DNA of 64,000 bases from Owenweeksia sp963758205 (GCA_963758205.1 CAVWUM010000002.1:1364001-1428000), one strand, 5' to 3'; positions 45,634 to 55,496 are shown, counted from the stretch's first letter. The notes: generated by a model from the sequence alone, not told the origin. Program-made: numbers and translations.

Positions 45634-46428
45634 ATGAAAAAAGTAGTACTCGCGGCCTTGGCGAGCCTTCCTCTATTGGCCAGCTCGCAAAGCTTTAAAC
45701 TATTGACCACGGATGGAACGGGAGACGCCCACGGCTTTTCTACAGATGCCACAGAACTGGCCTACACCTTTTCGGCAAACAATGATTCGCTTTATGTAAA
45801 AATCAGTCATAACAATGCCCGTCCGGATGATTTTGGGTTTGCACTGGCCATTGATACCAACCTCAATCCTAGTGACGGCAATGCTATAAATCAAACCAAT
45901 ATTTTCGCCCAGCCAAACACCTCTATGAAGGCTGATATCTTGCTCTACGGCTACCAGAATGGAACCTTCCCAACGGTTTATACAGAAGCCTATGGACCGT
46001 CAGGTTCGCCAATTGTTATAAATTTTGAACTGGATACAGCCGATGCCTTTCACTCCATTTTTAGAATTCCATTGGCTGACCTTGGCGGGAACATTGATTT
46101 TAACCTGATTGGCTTTACCGGAGGTTTTGATATTTCGGTGAGTGGCCCTTCTGATGCTATACCCAACAGCACTTTTGCTGAAATTAGGGGAAGCCATGTA
46201 AGCATTGCAGAACATAAAACTTCATTGGGTATTTATCCTAACCCGGCTCAAAACTTCTTTAGGATGAAAGAAGGAGGGCAACTCTACATATACAACACCA
46301 CTGGTGCGCTTGTAAAAAAGGTAACAGCAAACGCTAACCAGCCCATTGATTGCTCCGACCTAGCTCGGGGCTTGTACCATATAATTTTAACTGATGGTAA
46401 TTCGGCAGGGAAGTTGATTGTCGAATAA
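45634..46428 (+). CDS. Small T9SS-secreted protein
   Basis: A 264-residue protein with signal peptide MKKVVLAALASLPLLASSQ, one beta-sandwich domain (about 20-185; 'YTFSANNDSLYVKISHNNAR' and FGFALAIDTNL resemble CBM9/DOMON-like sandwiches), and a T9SS tail IYPNPAQNFFRMKEGG. The sandwich type suggests ligand or sugar binding, but this is inference. A good terminator follows, so it is a single-gene unit. Confidence 0.8.
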   Translation: MKKVVLAALASLPLLASSQSFKLLTTDGTGDAHGFSTDATELAYTFSANNDSLYVKISHNNARPDDFGFALAIDTNLNPSDGNAINQTNIFAQPNTSMKADILLYGYQNGTFPTVYTEAYGPSGSPIVINFELDTADAFHSIFRIPLADLGGNIDFNLIGFTGGFDISVSGPSDAIPNSTFAEIRGSHVSIAEHKTSLGIYPNPAQNFFRMKEGGQLYIYNTTGALVKKVTANANQPIDCSDLARGLYHIILTDGNSAGKLIVE

Positions 46429-46453
46429 ACAGATTATACCCCTGTTTCCCCAT

Positions 46454-46494
46454 CCCTGGCCTCAATCCTATTGAAGCCGGGGATTTTTCGTTTT
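46454..46494 (+). terminator. Intrinsic terminator after the small T9SS protein
   Basis: Stem CCCTGGCCTCAAT (46454-46466) pairs with ATTGAAGCCGGGG (46470-46482) with one mismatch and one G-T pair, then ATTTTTCGTTTT. The 3-base loop is CCT. Confidence 0.85.
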
Positions 46495-46538
46495 AGGAGA
46501 ATTCCCACACCTAAATAATATTTCGCAACTTTGGAAAG

Positions 46539-49118
46539 ATGATTAAAAAGTTATACCGAACTCTATTATTTCTCACTTTATCCCTTTGGGGTCTATCTGC
46601 TTCTGCACAAAATAACTGCCCTACATGGGAGTGGGCGGATGACCTGATGGTTAACCCGGGCAATGGCATTATTAAAATGGTGGGAGATACAGCTGGAAAC
46701 CTATACGCTATGGGCTCTTTTACAGGCTCTATTACTTTTGGGGCAGTTACTCTTACTACTACTGACACTAGCTTTTATATAGCCAAATACAGCAAATCAA
46801 GAACGTGGACCTGGGGCGTTCAGTTTGAAGCTCAGCGACCGGGAAGGGTATTTAGATCATCCCCTGTTGATATGCATCTGCTTCACGATACTTTACTAAC
46901 CATTACCGGTAACTTTTTCACTACCGCCATTTTTGATACCATTACGCTCACTTCAGGTTTTCCGAATACATCGAATGTATTTGTGGCACAGCTCAATGTT
47001 CAGAATCAGCAATGGAGATGGGCTACTAAAGCAGAGGCCGCAATAAGTATTACCGCACATTCTGTAATTGCCGACAATGTTGGTAATGCATTTATCACCG
47101 GGCTGGCATGGCAATTTAATCCAACAACTACAACCCTTAATTTTGGAAGTATTCCATTTAATTTAGATAGCAATATGGTATTTATTGCCAGTTTATCTGC
47201 AAATGGGAGCTGGCAGTGGATAAAAAAAGTGTCACGCTCAGCGAGGACATCATCAGTTGCCGTAAATAATGCTGGTGAGCCTGTTGTTATGGGTACATTC
47301 AGTTCCCGCATAAATTTTGCAAATCAAACAGTAGTGAACCCTGGTAATAATTTCAGCTACTATTTAGCCGGGTTTAGTTCTACCGGCCAGGAGTTATGGC
47401 TAAAAACCATCAGGTGCAACTCCAATATTCCACCGCTAAATTACAGGCACATAGCCTACGATGATTTCAATAACCTATATGTAGGTGGCCCCTATTCCAA
47501 TAGTCTTTATTTCGATCAGGATACGCTTAACAGCAACCTGACTGGGAATTTTATTGCTAAACTTAACCCAAACAAGCAATGGAGTTGGACCAGAAACGTT
47601 GGCGAGGCAAAGCCTGGATCGGGAATTATCGGCTTACGTTCTTTTTTAGGTAAAACCTCGGACGTTGGTGAAACATATATTACAGGTATGTTTAACGGTG
47701 AGTTAAAAATTGGCAATGATTCTATTAAATCCGGTTCATTATTAAGCTTGTTAGTGTCTAAAATTGACAGTGCCGGAGACTGGCAATGGGCCGGTGTGGC
47801 CTACCCTGATCGATATCAGAATTTTTCAGCACAGGGGCCTGTAGGCATTTCGTTTGACCTGATAGATAATACATACATCATGGGCAGGCATTCGCAAACA
47901 ACTTACTTTGGCTACTATTCTGTTGCTAACCAGGGGCATTATGCGGCCAAAATAAAACCAGACAGCCTTATTAATCTTAAACTTCCTAAGGATACCTTAC
48001 TGTATTGCGGCCAATCTTTTGAGATAAAGCCACGAACTACTGGGGTTGGTCAGCTATATTACTCCTGGTCTCCGGGATATGGCCTTAATGATAGCACGGT
48101 CCAAAACCCAGTGGCATCTCCTGATACTACCACCACTTACACCGTAGTAGCTTATAACGGTAATGGTTGTTCCACTTCAGGCCAAATAACTATCCGCAAA
48201 GATTCAGTACCATGGTTTGGTGCAGGCTTTCAGTTCACCACCTCAACAGGTGGCACTACCTTTTGCAGTAACTCTGGCTTATCTATATCCGGCCCATCCT
48301 ACTTCACAACTTATCATTGGAACACCGGAGACACATCGGCTACCATTGTACTTAAAAAACCCGGAACCTACATATTGACCGCTACCGATACAGGTGGCTG
48401 CTACAGAAAAGACAGTATAGTCATCAGGCCACCAGCGTCCATTATCAGCCAAAATTTACTGTTATGCCACAATGATTCCGTTTTATTGAATATGAGTTCT
48501 ACCAATATTGATAGTCTAATATGGTATGATGGTTCCACTATCAATCAAAAATATGTTGACCAGGCCGGGACATATTGGGTTACAATTTATAAGAACAACT
48601 GTGTGTTTACCGATAGCATAGAAGTAATTCCCTTTTCAGATACTGCAAATGCCAGCTTCACCTACACCAACAATGGCCTTACAGCCACCTTTAAACCTGT
48701 CTCAATCGGCATTGCCAAAGGTTTTTGGAACTTTGGTGATGGAAATGTAATGAACGGCATTACAGCCATACATACCTATGCCAGCTATGGCACATACCAG
48801 GTGTGCTATCAAACTACTGATGTATGTGGGTTTACGGATTATAAATGTGACAGCATCACCATTGCGCCCATCAGTTTACCCGAACTTAAAAAACCCACCG
48901 AATTCTCCATTTACCCCAACCCCGGCAATGGATTGTTGAATATTGAGTGCACTGATTATGGTAGCCATCAACTAAAATTAATTGACCTATCAGGAAAGGT
49001 GCTTTTAGAGAAAAAGCTGAACAACAATACCCATTGGGAGATTAACCTCAGCCATCTTCCGCAGGGTTGTTACTTTATCAGGATAAATAATCAGACTAAG
49101 ACTTTTGTGAAGAATTAG
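46539..49118 (+). CDS. T9SS-secreted propeller-type protein, paralog A
   Basis: An 859-residue protein with a signal peptide ending SASAQNNCP. The first 470 residues contain repeated blade-like units such as MGSFTGSITFG, TGLAWQF, MGTFSSRINF and TGMFNGELKIG, typical of SBBP-like propellers. Ig-like segments follow (about 475-700), then a PKD domain (FWNFGDGNVMNGITAIHTYA) and a T9SS tail (FSIYPNPGNGLLNIE). Signal and tail mark it for export through T9SS. The last roughly 450 bp are almost identical to those of the next gene, while the first two thirds differ clearly. Confidence 0.85.
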   Translation: MIKKLYRTLLFLTLSLWGLSASAQNNCPTWEWADDLMVNPGNGIIKMVGDTAGNLYAMGSFTGSITFGAVTLTTTDTSFYIAKYSKSRTWTWGVQFEAQRPGRVFRSSPVDMHLLHDTLLTITGNFFTTAIFDTITLTSGFPNTSNVFVAQLNVQNQQWRWATKAEAAISITAHSVIADNVGNAFITGLAWQFNPTTTTLNFGSIPFNLDSNMVFIASLSANGSWQWIKKVSRSARTSSVAVNNAGEPVVMGTFSSRINFANQTVVNPGNNFSYYLAGFSSTGQELWLKTIRCNSNIPPLNYRHIAYDDFNNLYVGGPYSNSLYFDQDTLNSNLTGNFIAKLNPNKQWSWTRNVGEAKPGSGIIGLRSFLGKTSDVGETYITGMFNGELKIGNDSIKSGSLLSLLVSKIDSAGDWQWAGVAYPDRYQNFSAQGPVGISFDLIDNTYIMGRHSQTTYFGYYSVANQGHYAAKIKPDSLINLKLPKDTLLYCGQSFEIKPRTTGVGQLYYSWSPGYGLNDSTVQNPVASPDTTTTYTVVAYNGNGCSTSGQITIRKDSVPWFGAGFQFTTSTGGTTFCSNSGLSISGPSYFTTYHWNTGDTSATIVLKKPGTYILTATDTGGCYRKDSIVIRPPASIISQNLLLCHNDSVLLNMSSTNIDSLIWYDGSTINQKYVDQAGTYWVTIYKNNCVFTDSIEVIPFSDTANASFTYTNNGLTATFKPVSIGIAKGFWNFGDGNVMNGITAIHTYASYGTYQVCYQTTDVCGFTDYKCDSITIAPISLPELKKPTEFSIYPNPGNGLLNIECTDYGSHQLKLIDLSGKVLLEKKLNNNTHWEINLSHLPQGCYFIRINNQTKTFVKN
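48660..49118 (+). repeat. C-terminal direct repeat, copy 1
   Basis: From about 48685 to the stop this block differs from 51455-51888 at only a handful of bases (for example ACAGCCATA/ACAGCCACA and TTTGTGAAG/TTTATGAAG). It encodes the PKD domain and T9SS tail of paralog A. Confidence 0.85.
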
Positions 49119-49299
49119 TATGTACACCCGGCTGTTGTAAGCCAGTACCCGTGCTCTTTTTTTGAAACCGGCCAGAGGTTCTGATTAAAACTCACATATT
49201 CTTAAGCCTTATTTACATTGTTAGTTCTTCTAAGAATAATTATGTATTCTTATTCCTACTAATATTTTCATCTTTGTACTCATATGATGAAATGATACT

Positions 49300-51888
49300 A
49301 TGCGCTACACTTTACGGTTTTTCTCCTTACTGATTTTTACTATTACACTCTTTACTCAGAATGTAAATGCACAAAAAAATTGCCCAACCTGGGAGTGGGC
49401 ATTGGAAGTAGCACCTACAGACATTAGTTTGATTAAAATGCGTGGTGATTCCATTGGAGATATGTATGTGCTTGGTTCTTTTAAAAATACTGTAACCTTT
49501 GGTAGTACACAGTTAATTGCCAACGGGCCAAGTTACTTTATTGCCAAAATAGATACGCTAGGCCAGTGGCAATGGGCAAAACAGTTTGAAATTCCCAGTA
49601 GTGTTCTGTCATTTCATGTACATGAACCTGTGGATATTAACATTGCTAAAACTGGCCACGTATCGGTGGTGGGTAGTTTTGAAGATTCCGTAAAATTTGA
49701 TTCACTTATACTTGTTTCATCAGATACGAACTATGTTTCCATGTTTGCCGCAAGGTTAAATCCCGCCACTATGCAATGGGACTGGGCGGTAAAAACAGAT
49801 GGTACTTATGGCGTATTGGGAAGTTCAATTTTTGCAGACAGCTATGGCAATACCTATATCACTTGTAGGGCCAATTCATTATCACCTGCCAATGACACTG
49901 TTTGGTTTGGTAATACGCAAATTGAACTGGACACGAGTATAAATATTGTCGCCAAAATATCTTCTGATGGAATCTGGAAGTGGGCAAAAGTTATAGGGCC
50001 GGTTATTAATTCTACCTTTTCAGATTCACACGTTAATGTTACGAAATCGAGAAATCCCGTAATAGCAACTGCAGTGAAGGGTAAGTTTAAATTCAATGGA
50101 CAAACCATAAACTTTGGTTTGAACAAGAGTAACATTTTGATAATGGCCTATGATACGGCCGGTCAGCAGCTTTGGTACAATAACACCTTAAGCTATGATA
50201 CCAAAATTGCATCATCATTAGCTATAGGGTCGGACAAATACAGTAGTATTTATGTGCATTGCCTTATTGATGGCGTGAAACAGTTTGGCCAGGATACCAT
50301 CAGCTCAAATTACTACACAAGTGTTATCGCTAAACTCAATGCTTCCGGACAATGGGTATGGGCAAAAAAAATTAAGACCTCAGGTATGGGGTCTGCCTTT
50401 AACTTCAATTACCTGGAAATGGCCACAAGGCCTAGCGGTGACAGTTACATATCCGGAGCTTTTCAGGGACAAATTGTCTTTGGCAATGATTCATTGGAAT
50501 CAAATTCTCCAACGAATATCTATGTGGCCAAAATGGACAGTAGCGGAACCTGGCAATGGGCTGGAATGGCACATCAGGAGCCGGCACAATTTGGTTCCCA
50601 ACCCTTTGTTAAGGGAGTTTCAGCCACGCCATCTGATCGTATGTTTACCATGGGGCATTACTTTGCCACTTTAAACTTTGGATTTCACCCTGTAGTAACT
50701 GCAGGTCGTTTTTTGGCAAAGCTTCGTCCGGATAGTACTATTTCTTTAAACATGCCAAAAGATACCACACTGCACTGTGGAGAAAGTATGGTGCTTAAAC
50801 CACGTACTTCAAGTGTTGCTCAAATGTATTATACATGGTCACCCTCCACCGGCCTGAGCAGTACTACTGAAAGAAACCCCACAGCTAACCCCACAGTAAC
50901 TACCACTTATACCGTTACAGCACGCACTAGCAATGGTTGCGTGGCATCCGCCAATTACACCATTTATCGGGATACCACATTGCGTGGTGGGAGCCGTATC
51001 GGTTTTAGTACTTCCACTGGGGGAAATACTGTTTGTGACAACACCACATTATTAATAGATGCTACCGGAGCATTTGCATCCTATAAATGGAATACCGGTG
51101 ATACCGCCCCTATTATACATGCCAAAAGGCCTGGTACGTATGTTCTTACTGCCGTAGATTATAATGGTTGCTACAGCAAGGACAGTATCGAAATAAGAGG
51201 TCCTGTTAAAATTACTGCCCCTACCTTCTTGCTCTGTCAAAACGACTCTGTAAAGCTTAGTATTAATCCTTTTGGACTTGATAGCATAAAATGGAGCACA
51301 GGTAGCACTTCAAGCTATATACATGCTAAACAAACAGGTACCTACTGGGTAACTATCAAAAAAGGTAACTGCATATTTACTGACACTGTAGAAGTATCAC
51401 CATTTAGCGGGCCTGGGCTGGCGCAGTTTACATATACCAATAATGGCCTTACAGCCACCTTCAAACCTGTTTCAATCGGCATTGCCAAAGGCTTTTGGAA
51501 CTTTGGTGATGGAAATGTAATGAACGGCATTACAGCCACACATACCTATGCCAGCTATGGCACATACCAGGTGTGCTATCAAACTACTGATGTATGTGGG
51601 TTTACGGATTATAAATGTGACAGCATCACCATTGCGCCCATCAGTTTACCCGAACTTAAAAAACCCACCGAATTCTCCATTTACCCCAACCCCGGCAATG
51701 GATTGCTGAATATTGAGTGCACTGATTATGGTAGCCATCAACTAAAATTAATTGACCTATCAGGAAAGGTGCTTTTAGAGAAAAAGCTGAACAACAATAC
51801 CCACTGGGAGATTAACCTCAGCCATCTTCCGCAGGGCTGTTACTTTATCAGGATAGATAATCAGACTAAGACTTTTATGAAGAATTAG
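49300..51888 (+). CDS. T9SS-secreted propeller-type protein, paralog B
   Basis: An 862-residue tandem paralog of the preceding gene with the same order: signal peptide, 'CPTWEWALEVAPTD' start shared in pattern (CPTWEWADDL in paralog A), blade units (LGSFKNTVTFG, VGSFEDSVKF, SGAFQGQIVFG), Ig-like segments, PKD (FWNFGDGNVMNGITATHTYA) and T9SS tail. The PKD plus tail is nearly identical to paralog A at DNA level; the propeller is only moderately similar. It is probably a surface-displayed binding protein; ligand unknown. Confidence 0.85.
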   Translation: MRYTLRFFSLLIFTITLFTQNVNAQKNCPTWEWALEVAPTDISLIKMRGDSIGDMYVLGSFKNTVTFGSTQLIANGPSYFIAKIDTLGQWQWAKQFEIPSSVLSFHVHEPVDINIAKTGHVSVVGSFEDSVKFDSLILVSSDTNYVSMFAARLNPATMQWDWAVKTDGTYGVLGSSIFADSYGNTYITCRANSLSPANDTVWFGNTQIELDTSINIVAKISSDGIWKWAKVIGPVINSTFSDSHVNVTKSRNPVIATAVKGKFKFNGQTINFGLNKSNILIMAYDTAGQQLWYNNTLSYDTKIASSLAIGSDKYSSIYVHCLIDGVKQFGQDTISSNYYTSVIAKLNASGQWVWAKKIKTSGMGSAFNFNYLEMATRPSGDSYISGAFQGQIVFGNDSLESNSPTNIYVAKMDSSGTWQWAGMAHQEPAQFGSQPFVKGVSATPSDRMFTMGHYFATLNFGFHPVVTAGRFLAKLRPDSTISLNMPKDTTLHCGESMVLKPRTSSVAQMYYTWSPSTGLSSTTERNPTANPTVTTTYTVTARTSNGCVASANYTIYRDTTLRGGSRIGFSTSTGGNTVCDNTTLLIDATGAFASYKWNTGDTAPIIHAKRPGTYVLTAVDYNGCYSKDSIEIRGPVKITAPTFLLCQNDSVKLSINPFGLDSIKWSTGSTSSYIHAKQTGTYWVTIKKGNCIFTDTVEVSPFSGPGLAQFTYTNNGLTATFKPVSIGIAKGFWNFGDGNVMNGITATHTYASYGTYQVCYQTTDVCGFTDYKCDSITIAPISLPELKKPTEFSIYPNPGNGLLNIECTDYGSHQLKLIDLSGKVLLEKKLNNNTHWEINLSHLPQGCYFIRIDNQTKTFMKN
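51430..51888 (+). repeat. C-terminal direct repeat, copy 2
   Basis: The second copy of the near-identical block, in paralog B. The copies are about 2.77 kb apart in the same orientation, so recombination between them would delete or fuse the paralogs in frame. Confidence 0.85.
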
Positions 51889-51934
51889 CGCAGGTTTATT
51901 TTTTAGTTTATCCGGGTTTTGCCAGCTGCTTCGC

Positions 51935-51985
51935 GCCAATGGACTGTTTGCAAACTACGGACTGTTGACTATGGACTATTAGCTC
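51935..51985. repeat. Degenerate GGACTNTTNGACTATT-type simple repeat
   Basis: The stretch reads as imperfect copies of a unit like GACTGTTTG / GACTGTTGACTATGGACTATT. Similar decayed tracts occur between genes elsewhere in this window. No coding or RNA function is seen. Confidence 0.5.
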
Positions 51986-52028
51986 TCCTCCTTACCTTCG
52001 CCACTCTTAACAAAACACCTTTACAGAG

Positions 52029-52871
52029 ATGAGCAGCCCCAACTGGAAAACCGTAGCCGAGTTTGAAGATATCACCTATAAAAAATCAGGGGGCGTAGCC
52101 CGCATTGCCTTCAACAGGCCCCAAGTGCGTAATGCTTTCAGGCCAAAAACCGTAGGTGAACTGTACAAAGCCTTTTTAGATGCCCGCGAAGACACCAATA
52201 TCGGTGTAGTATTGCTAAGCGGGGAAGGCCCCAGCAAAAAAGATGGTGGCTGGGCGTTTTGCAGTGGTGGCGACCAGAATGCCCGCGGGCACCAGGGGTA
52301 TGTTGATGATGACGGTATGCCACGCCTTAACATACTGGAAGTACAACGCCTGATACGCTTTATGCCTAAAGTGGTAATTGCAGTAGTACCCGGCTGGGCA
52401 GTGGGCGGTGGCCATAGCCTGCACACCGTTTGTGACCTTACCCTGGCCAGTAAAGAGCACGCTATATTTAAACAAACCGATGCTGATGTTACCAGTTTTG
52501 ATGGTGGCTATGGATCTGCCTACCTGGCTAAAATGGTGGGGCAAAAACGTGCCCGCGAAATCTTCTTTTTAGGGAGAAACTACTCCGCCCAACAGGCTTT
52601 TGAAATGGGGATGGTAAACGATGTTATACCACATGATGAACTGGAAGACACTGCATACCAATGGGCACAGGAGATCCTGGCCAAATCACCTACTTCTATT
52701 AAGATGTTGAAATTTGCCTTTAACCTTACGGATGATGGCATGGTAGGCCAGCAGGTATTTGCCGGTGAAGCCACGCGCCTTGCCTACATGACGGATGAGG
52801 CCAAAGAAGGCCGAAATGCCTTCCTTGAAAAAAGAAAGCCCGACTTTAAGGACATCAAGTGGATACCGTAA
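52029..52871 (+). CDS. menB: 1,4-dihydroxy-2-naphthoyl-CoA synthase
   Basis: A 280-residue crotonase-fold enzyme that closes the second ring in menaquinone synthesis (o-succinylbenzoyl-CoA to DHNA-CoA). MenB hallmarks are SGGDQNARGHQGYVDDDG, VPGWAVGGGHSLHTVCDLT, and DADVTSFDGGYGSAYLA, plus the C-terminal REIFFLGRNYSAQQAFEMG. Length matches the family. No other men genes lie in this window. Confidence 0.97.
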   Translation: MSSPNWKTVAEFEDITYKKSGGVARIAFNRPQVRNAFRPKTVGELYKAFLDAREDTNIGVVLLSGEGPSKKDGGWAFCSGGDQNARGHQGYVDDDGMPRLNILEVQRLIRFMPKVVIAVVPGWAVGGGHSLHTVCDLTLASKEHAIFKQTDADVTSFDGGYGSAYLAKMVGQKRAREIFFLGRNYSAQQAFEMGMVNDVIPHDELEDTAYQWAQEILAKSPTSIKMLKFAFNLTDDGMVGQQVFAGEATRLAYMTDEAKEGRNAFLEKRKPDFKDIKWIP

Positions 52872-53276
52872 TTGGTTTTAAGGTTATAAGGGTGAAGGTT
52901 TAAGGTTGGGTTAGGCTTAACAAATTGTATCTGGTTCTATTCCCTGGTTTTAGAATAGTTAGCCGAAAAAGCCGATTTACGCCAACTGCCTTATTTTACT
53001 AATCTCTCAGAAACCGGAATTTTACATTTCAGTTGCCTTTCGTCTTTTTAAAGATTGAAAGGAAAGTACGGTGATGAAGTTGGTGAAGCATTAATTCTTC
53101 CCCTTTGTAATCAATGCCCCAATGGATTCATATTGAAGCGAAGTCGCGCAACCGGCTTCGCTTTTTAATTTTTCCCATGGCAACAAAATCACTTTAGTGT
53201 TACAACATTAATATTTTGTTAAAACACAGTTTAGTAAAGAATCTATTACTATTTTCGGAATTCTAAAATCCACACT
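52872..53276. other. 405-bp intergenic region with hairpins
   Basis: No gene is seen here. It starts with a decayed GGTTTAAGG-type simple repeat (about 52876-52915), then holds a hairpin CCTTTC...GAAAGG (53036-53062) without a T-run, and a terminator-like stem at 53136-53170. AT-rich sequence before the thioredoxin-like gene probably contains its promoter, but I could not place one with confidence. Confidence 0.6.
53136..53172 (+). terminator. Candidate intrinsic terminator
   Basis: AAGCGAAG (53136-53143) pairs perfectly with CTTCGCTT (53156-53163) across a 12-base loop, followed by a T-rich tail. It lies 265 bp after menB, so it could end menB transcription or that of an unannotated short RNA. 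Confidence 0.6.
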
Positions 53277-53888
53277 ATGAAAAAGATTGGTTTGGCCGCA
53301 ATGGCCCTGGTGATAATAGCTACCCTGGCCTTTAAAGGCGAGGAAATGTTGAGCATTGGCTCAAAGGCCCCGCTCACTGATGTAAAAATGAAAAACGCTG
53401 CCGGCCCGGAAATGAGCCTGGCAGATGCCAAAAAGGAAAATGGCCTTTTGGTTGTATTCAGTTGTAATACCTGCCCTTTTGTAATCGGTTGGGAAGATAC
53501 CTACCCTGAGCTTGGTGAAATGACCAAAAAGAATAAAATAGGTATGGTGCTGATTAACAGTAATGAGGCCAAGCGCGATAATGAGGACTCATTTGAAGCT
53601 ATGAAAAAGCATTACGCGGATGCCGGATATAACACACCTTACCTTGTGGATAAAGACCATATACTGGCGGATGCCTTTGGTGGAAAAACCACCCCGCACG
53701 TGTATTTATTCAACAATAAAATGGAGCTGGTGTACCGCGGAGCCATTAATGATAAATACGAAAACAAAGAAAAGAAGGCGACCAAAACATACCTTAATGA
53801 TGCCATCAACCAAATGGTGAAAGGTGAAAAAATAGCCACTCCCACCACGCAGGAGAGGGGGTGTTCTATAAAGCGGGTTAAAGCATAA
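53277..53888 (+). CDS. Exported thioredoxin-like (AhpC/TSA-type) protein
   Basis: A 203-residue protein with a signal-like N-terminus (MKKIGLAAMALVIIATLAF) and a thioredoxin fold with the redox pair in FSCNTCPFVIGWEDTYPEL (C-N-T-C). KTTPHVYLFNNKMELVYRG is the usual cis-Pro region. The group is similar to peroxiredoxin-like redoxins. It probably works in the periplasm on thiols; the substrate is unknown. A terminator follows. Confidence 0.85.
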   Translation: MKKIGLAAMALVIIATLAFKGEEMLSIGSKAPLTDVKMKNAAGPEMSLADAKKENGLLVVFSCNTCPFVIGWEDTYPELGEMTKKNKIGMVLINSNEAKRDNEDSFEAMKKHYADAGYNTPYLVDKDHILADAFGGKTTPHVYLFNNKMELVYRGAINDKYENKEKKATKTYLNDAINQMVKGEKIATPTTQERGCSIKRVKA

Positions 53889-53913
53889 TTAACCCATTTC
53901 CCTATAAGTGAAG

Positions 53914-53938
53914 AGGCGGCCATTGGTCGCCTTTTTTA
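53914..53938 (+). terminator. Intrinsic terminator after the thioredoxin-like gene
   Basis: GGCGGCC (53915-53921) and GGTCGCC (53925-53931) pair with one G-T, followed by six Ts. Confidence 0.85.
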
Positions 53939-54011
53939 GTTTTAACATTTCCTTAGGCACTACATTTAAAGGGGTTATCGTTAACTTGTTGAACAAAAAT
54001 TAACCCCTGCC

Positions 54012-55496
54012 ATGAAAAACAACCTGCTATTCATTGCCTTCATTATTCTTTTTCACAACCTGTTTTGGCAACAAGATGCCGGCCTCAACATAGTGCTGTT
54101 TACCCTTGCTGCGATAGGGTTGCATTATGCTCAAAAAGGTTTCAGGCGGCCAACACGCCTCGAATCACTTTTCGGGATTTGCTACCTGGTAGCCGCAGTT
54201 AGTCTGCTGGTGGTAAACTCATCCGCAAGCCTTGTAGTAACCATCATTTCATTCATCACCTACTTTGGCTACCTAAGGCTCAGGCAAAGCTCCGCCCTCG
54301 AGAACTTTTTAAATAGCCTATACGGCTTTATTGGCTGGAGGAGCCCCGTGCTGCCAAGTCCTGTGTGGGTGGCCGGTCAAAAGCGGCCAGCCGGTGTACT
54401 TTACACCCGTCTGGCTATTATTCCCGTTCTCATCTTCATTTTTTACATAGTAATGTTTTCCGGGGGCAACTCCATTTTCAGAGGTTGGAGCCATACGGTT
54501 TTTGGAAGGTTTATTGAGTACCTCGAAGAAATTTCATGGGCGTATGTTTTCTTCCTCCTTTTCGGGATTTTCATTGTCCGCTGGATTTTCTCCACTAAAA
54601 ACAAAACCGTTTTGGCATTGAGCGAAAACTCTTCCCTGCAAAGGGTAAGGCGTAAATACAAAATATCGTTTGGCATAAATGACCTTAAGCACGAGTACAT
54701 TACGGCCCTTATGCTTTTCGGCTCCCTCAATGTGCTTTTTGCCATTGTAAATTTTATAGATGTAAAGTGGGTTTGGTTTCAGTTTTATGTGCCGGCCGAG
54801 TTTAGCCTAAAGGATTTTGTGCATGATGGTGTGGGTTATCTCATCATTACCCTGCTTATCAGCATGGGGCTTATCCTTTACTTTTTCAGGAAGAACCTCA
54901 ACTTTTACCCCACCGGTAAATGGCTACGCATACTGGCAATTGCCTGGGTAATTCAAAATGGAATACTAGCCATTTCTGTAGTGATACGTACTGTGCAGTA
55001 TATAAACTTCCATGGGCTGGCCAGTGGCCGTATTGGCTTAATGGTGTTTCTAACCATGGTGGGCTTTGGGCTGGTTACCCTGTTTATTAAAATTTCTCAA
55101 AAGAAAAACAGCGCCTATGTGCTTAGAATGAATTCGGGCTTTGCGCTGATACTGTTTACGCTTTGTGCTACAGTAAACTGGGATGGGGTAATCGCGCGGG
55201 TAAACCTGAACCACCAGGTGGCCAATGAAATTGATGTAAACAACTACCTCAACCTGAACCCACAGGTGTACCCCACCATTTTTGCCAACCTGGATAAGGT
55301 GGAAACGCAAATCCGCCAGCACAACAACAACGAAGTACGCTGGATAAGATTCACCAATATTGATGATTTTAAACAGGAGTTGGTTAACCGCAGCGAAAGA
55401 TACCTGGCCGAACGCTCTGAGTTAAGCGCCTTTGATAGTTGGAGCTACGCTGACCAAAAGGCGGTTGGGGAGTTGGAGAAAATCCTGAAAGAGTAA
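54012..55496 (+). CDS. DUF4173-like multi-pass membrane protein
   Basis: A 494-residue inner-membrane protein with about eleven hydrophobic segments. The region IIPVLIFIFYIVMFSGGNSIF and the loop NFIDVKWVWFQFYVPAEFSLKDFVHDGVGY (quoted in part: KWVWFQFYVPAEFSLKDF) resemble DUF4153/DUF4173 proteins. The soluble C-terminal stretch after about residue 395 has VNLNHQVANEIDVNNYLNLN. Biochemical role unknown. It stands alone between terminators. Confidence 0.78.
   Translation: MKNNLLFIAFIILFHNLFWQQDAGLNIVLFTLAAIGLHYAQKGFRRPTRLESLFGICYLVAAVSLLVVNSSASLVVTIISFITYFGYLRLRQSSALENFLNSLYGFIGWRSPVLPSPVWVAGQKRPAGVLYTRLAIIPVLIFIFYIVMFSGGNSIFRGWSHTVFGRFIEYLEEISWAYVFFLLFGIFIVRWIFSTKNKTVLALSENSSLQRVRRKYKISFGINDLKHEYITALMLFGSLNVLFAIVNFIDVKWVWFQFYVPAEFSLKDFVHDGVGYLIITLLISMGLILYFFRKNLNFYPTGKWLRILAIAWVIQNGILAISVVIRTVQYINFHGLASGRIGLMVFLTMVGFGLVTLFIKISQKKNSAYVLRMNSGFALILFTLCATVNWDGVIARVNLNHQVANEIDVNNYLNLNPQVYPTIFANLDKVETQIRQHNNNEVRWIRFTNIDDFKQELVNRSERYLAERSELSAFDSWSYADQKAVGELEKILKE

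Noticed and set aside
52076..52544. Minus-strand frames opposite menB
   Set aside because: menB is certain on the plus strand and the opposite frames carry no family features.
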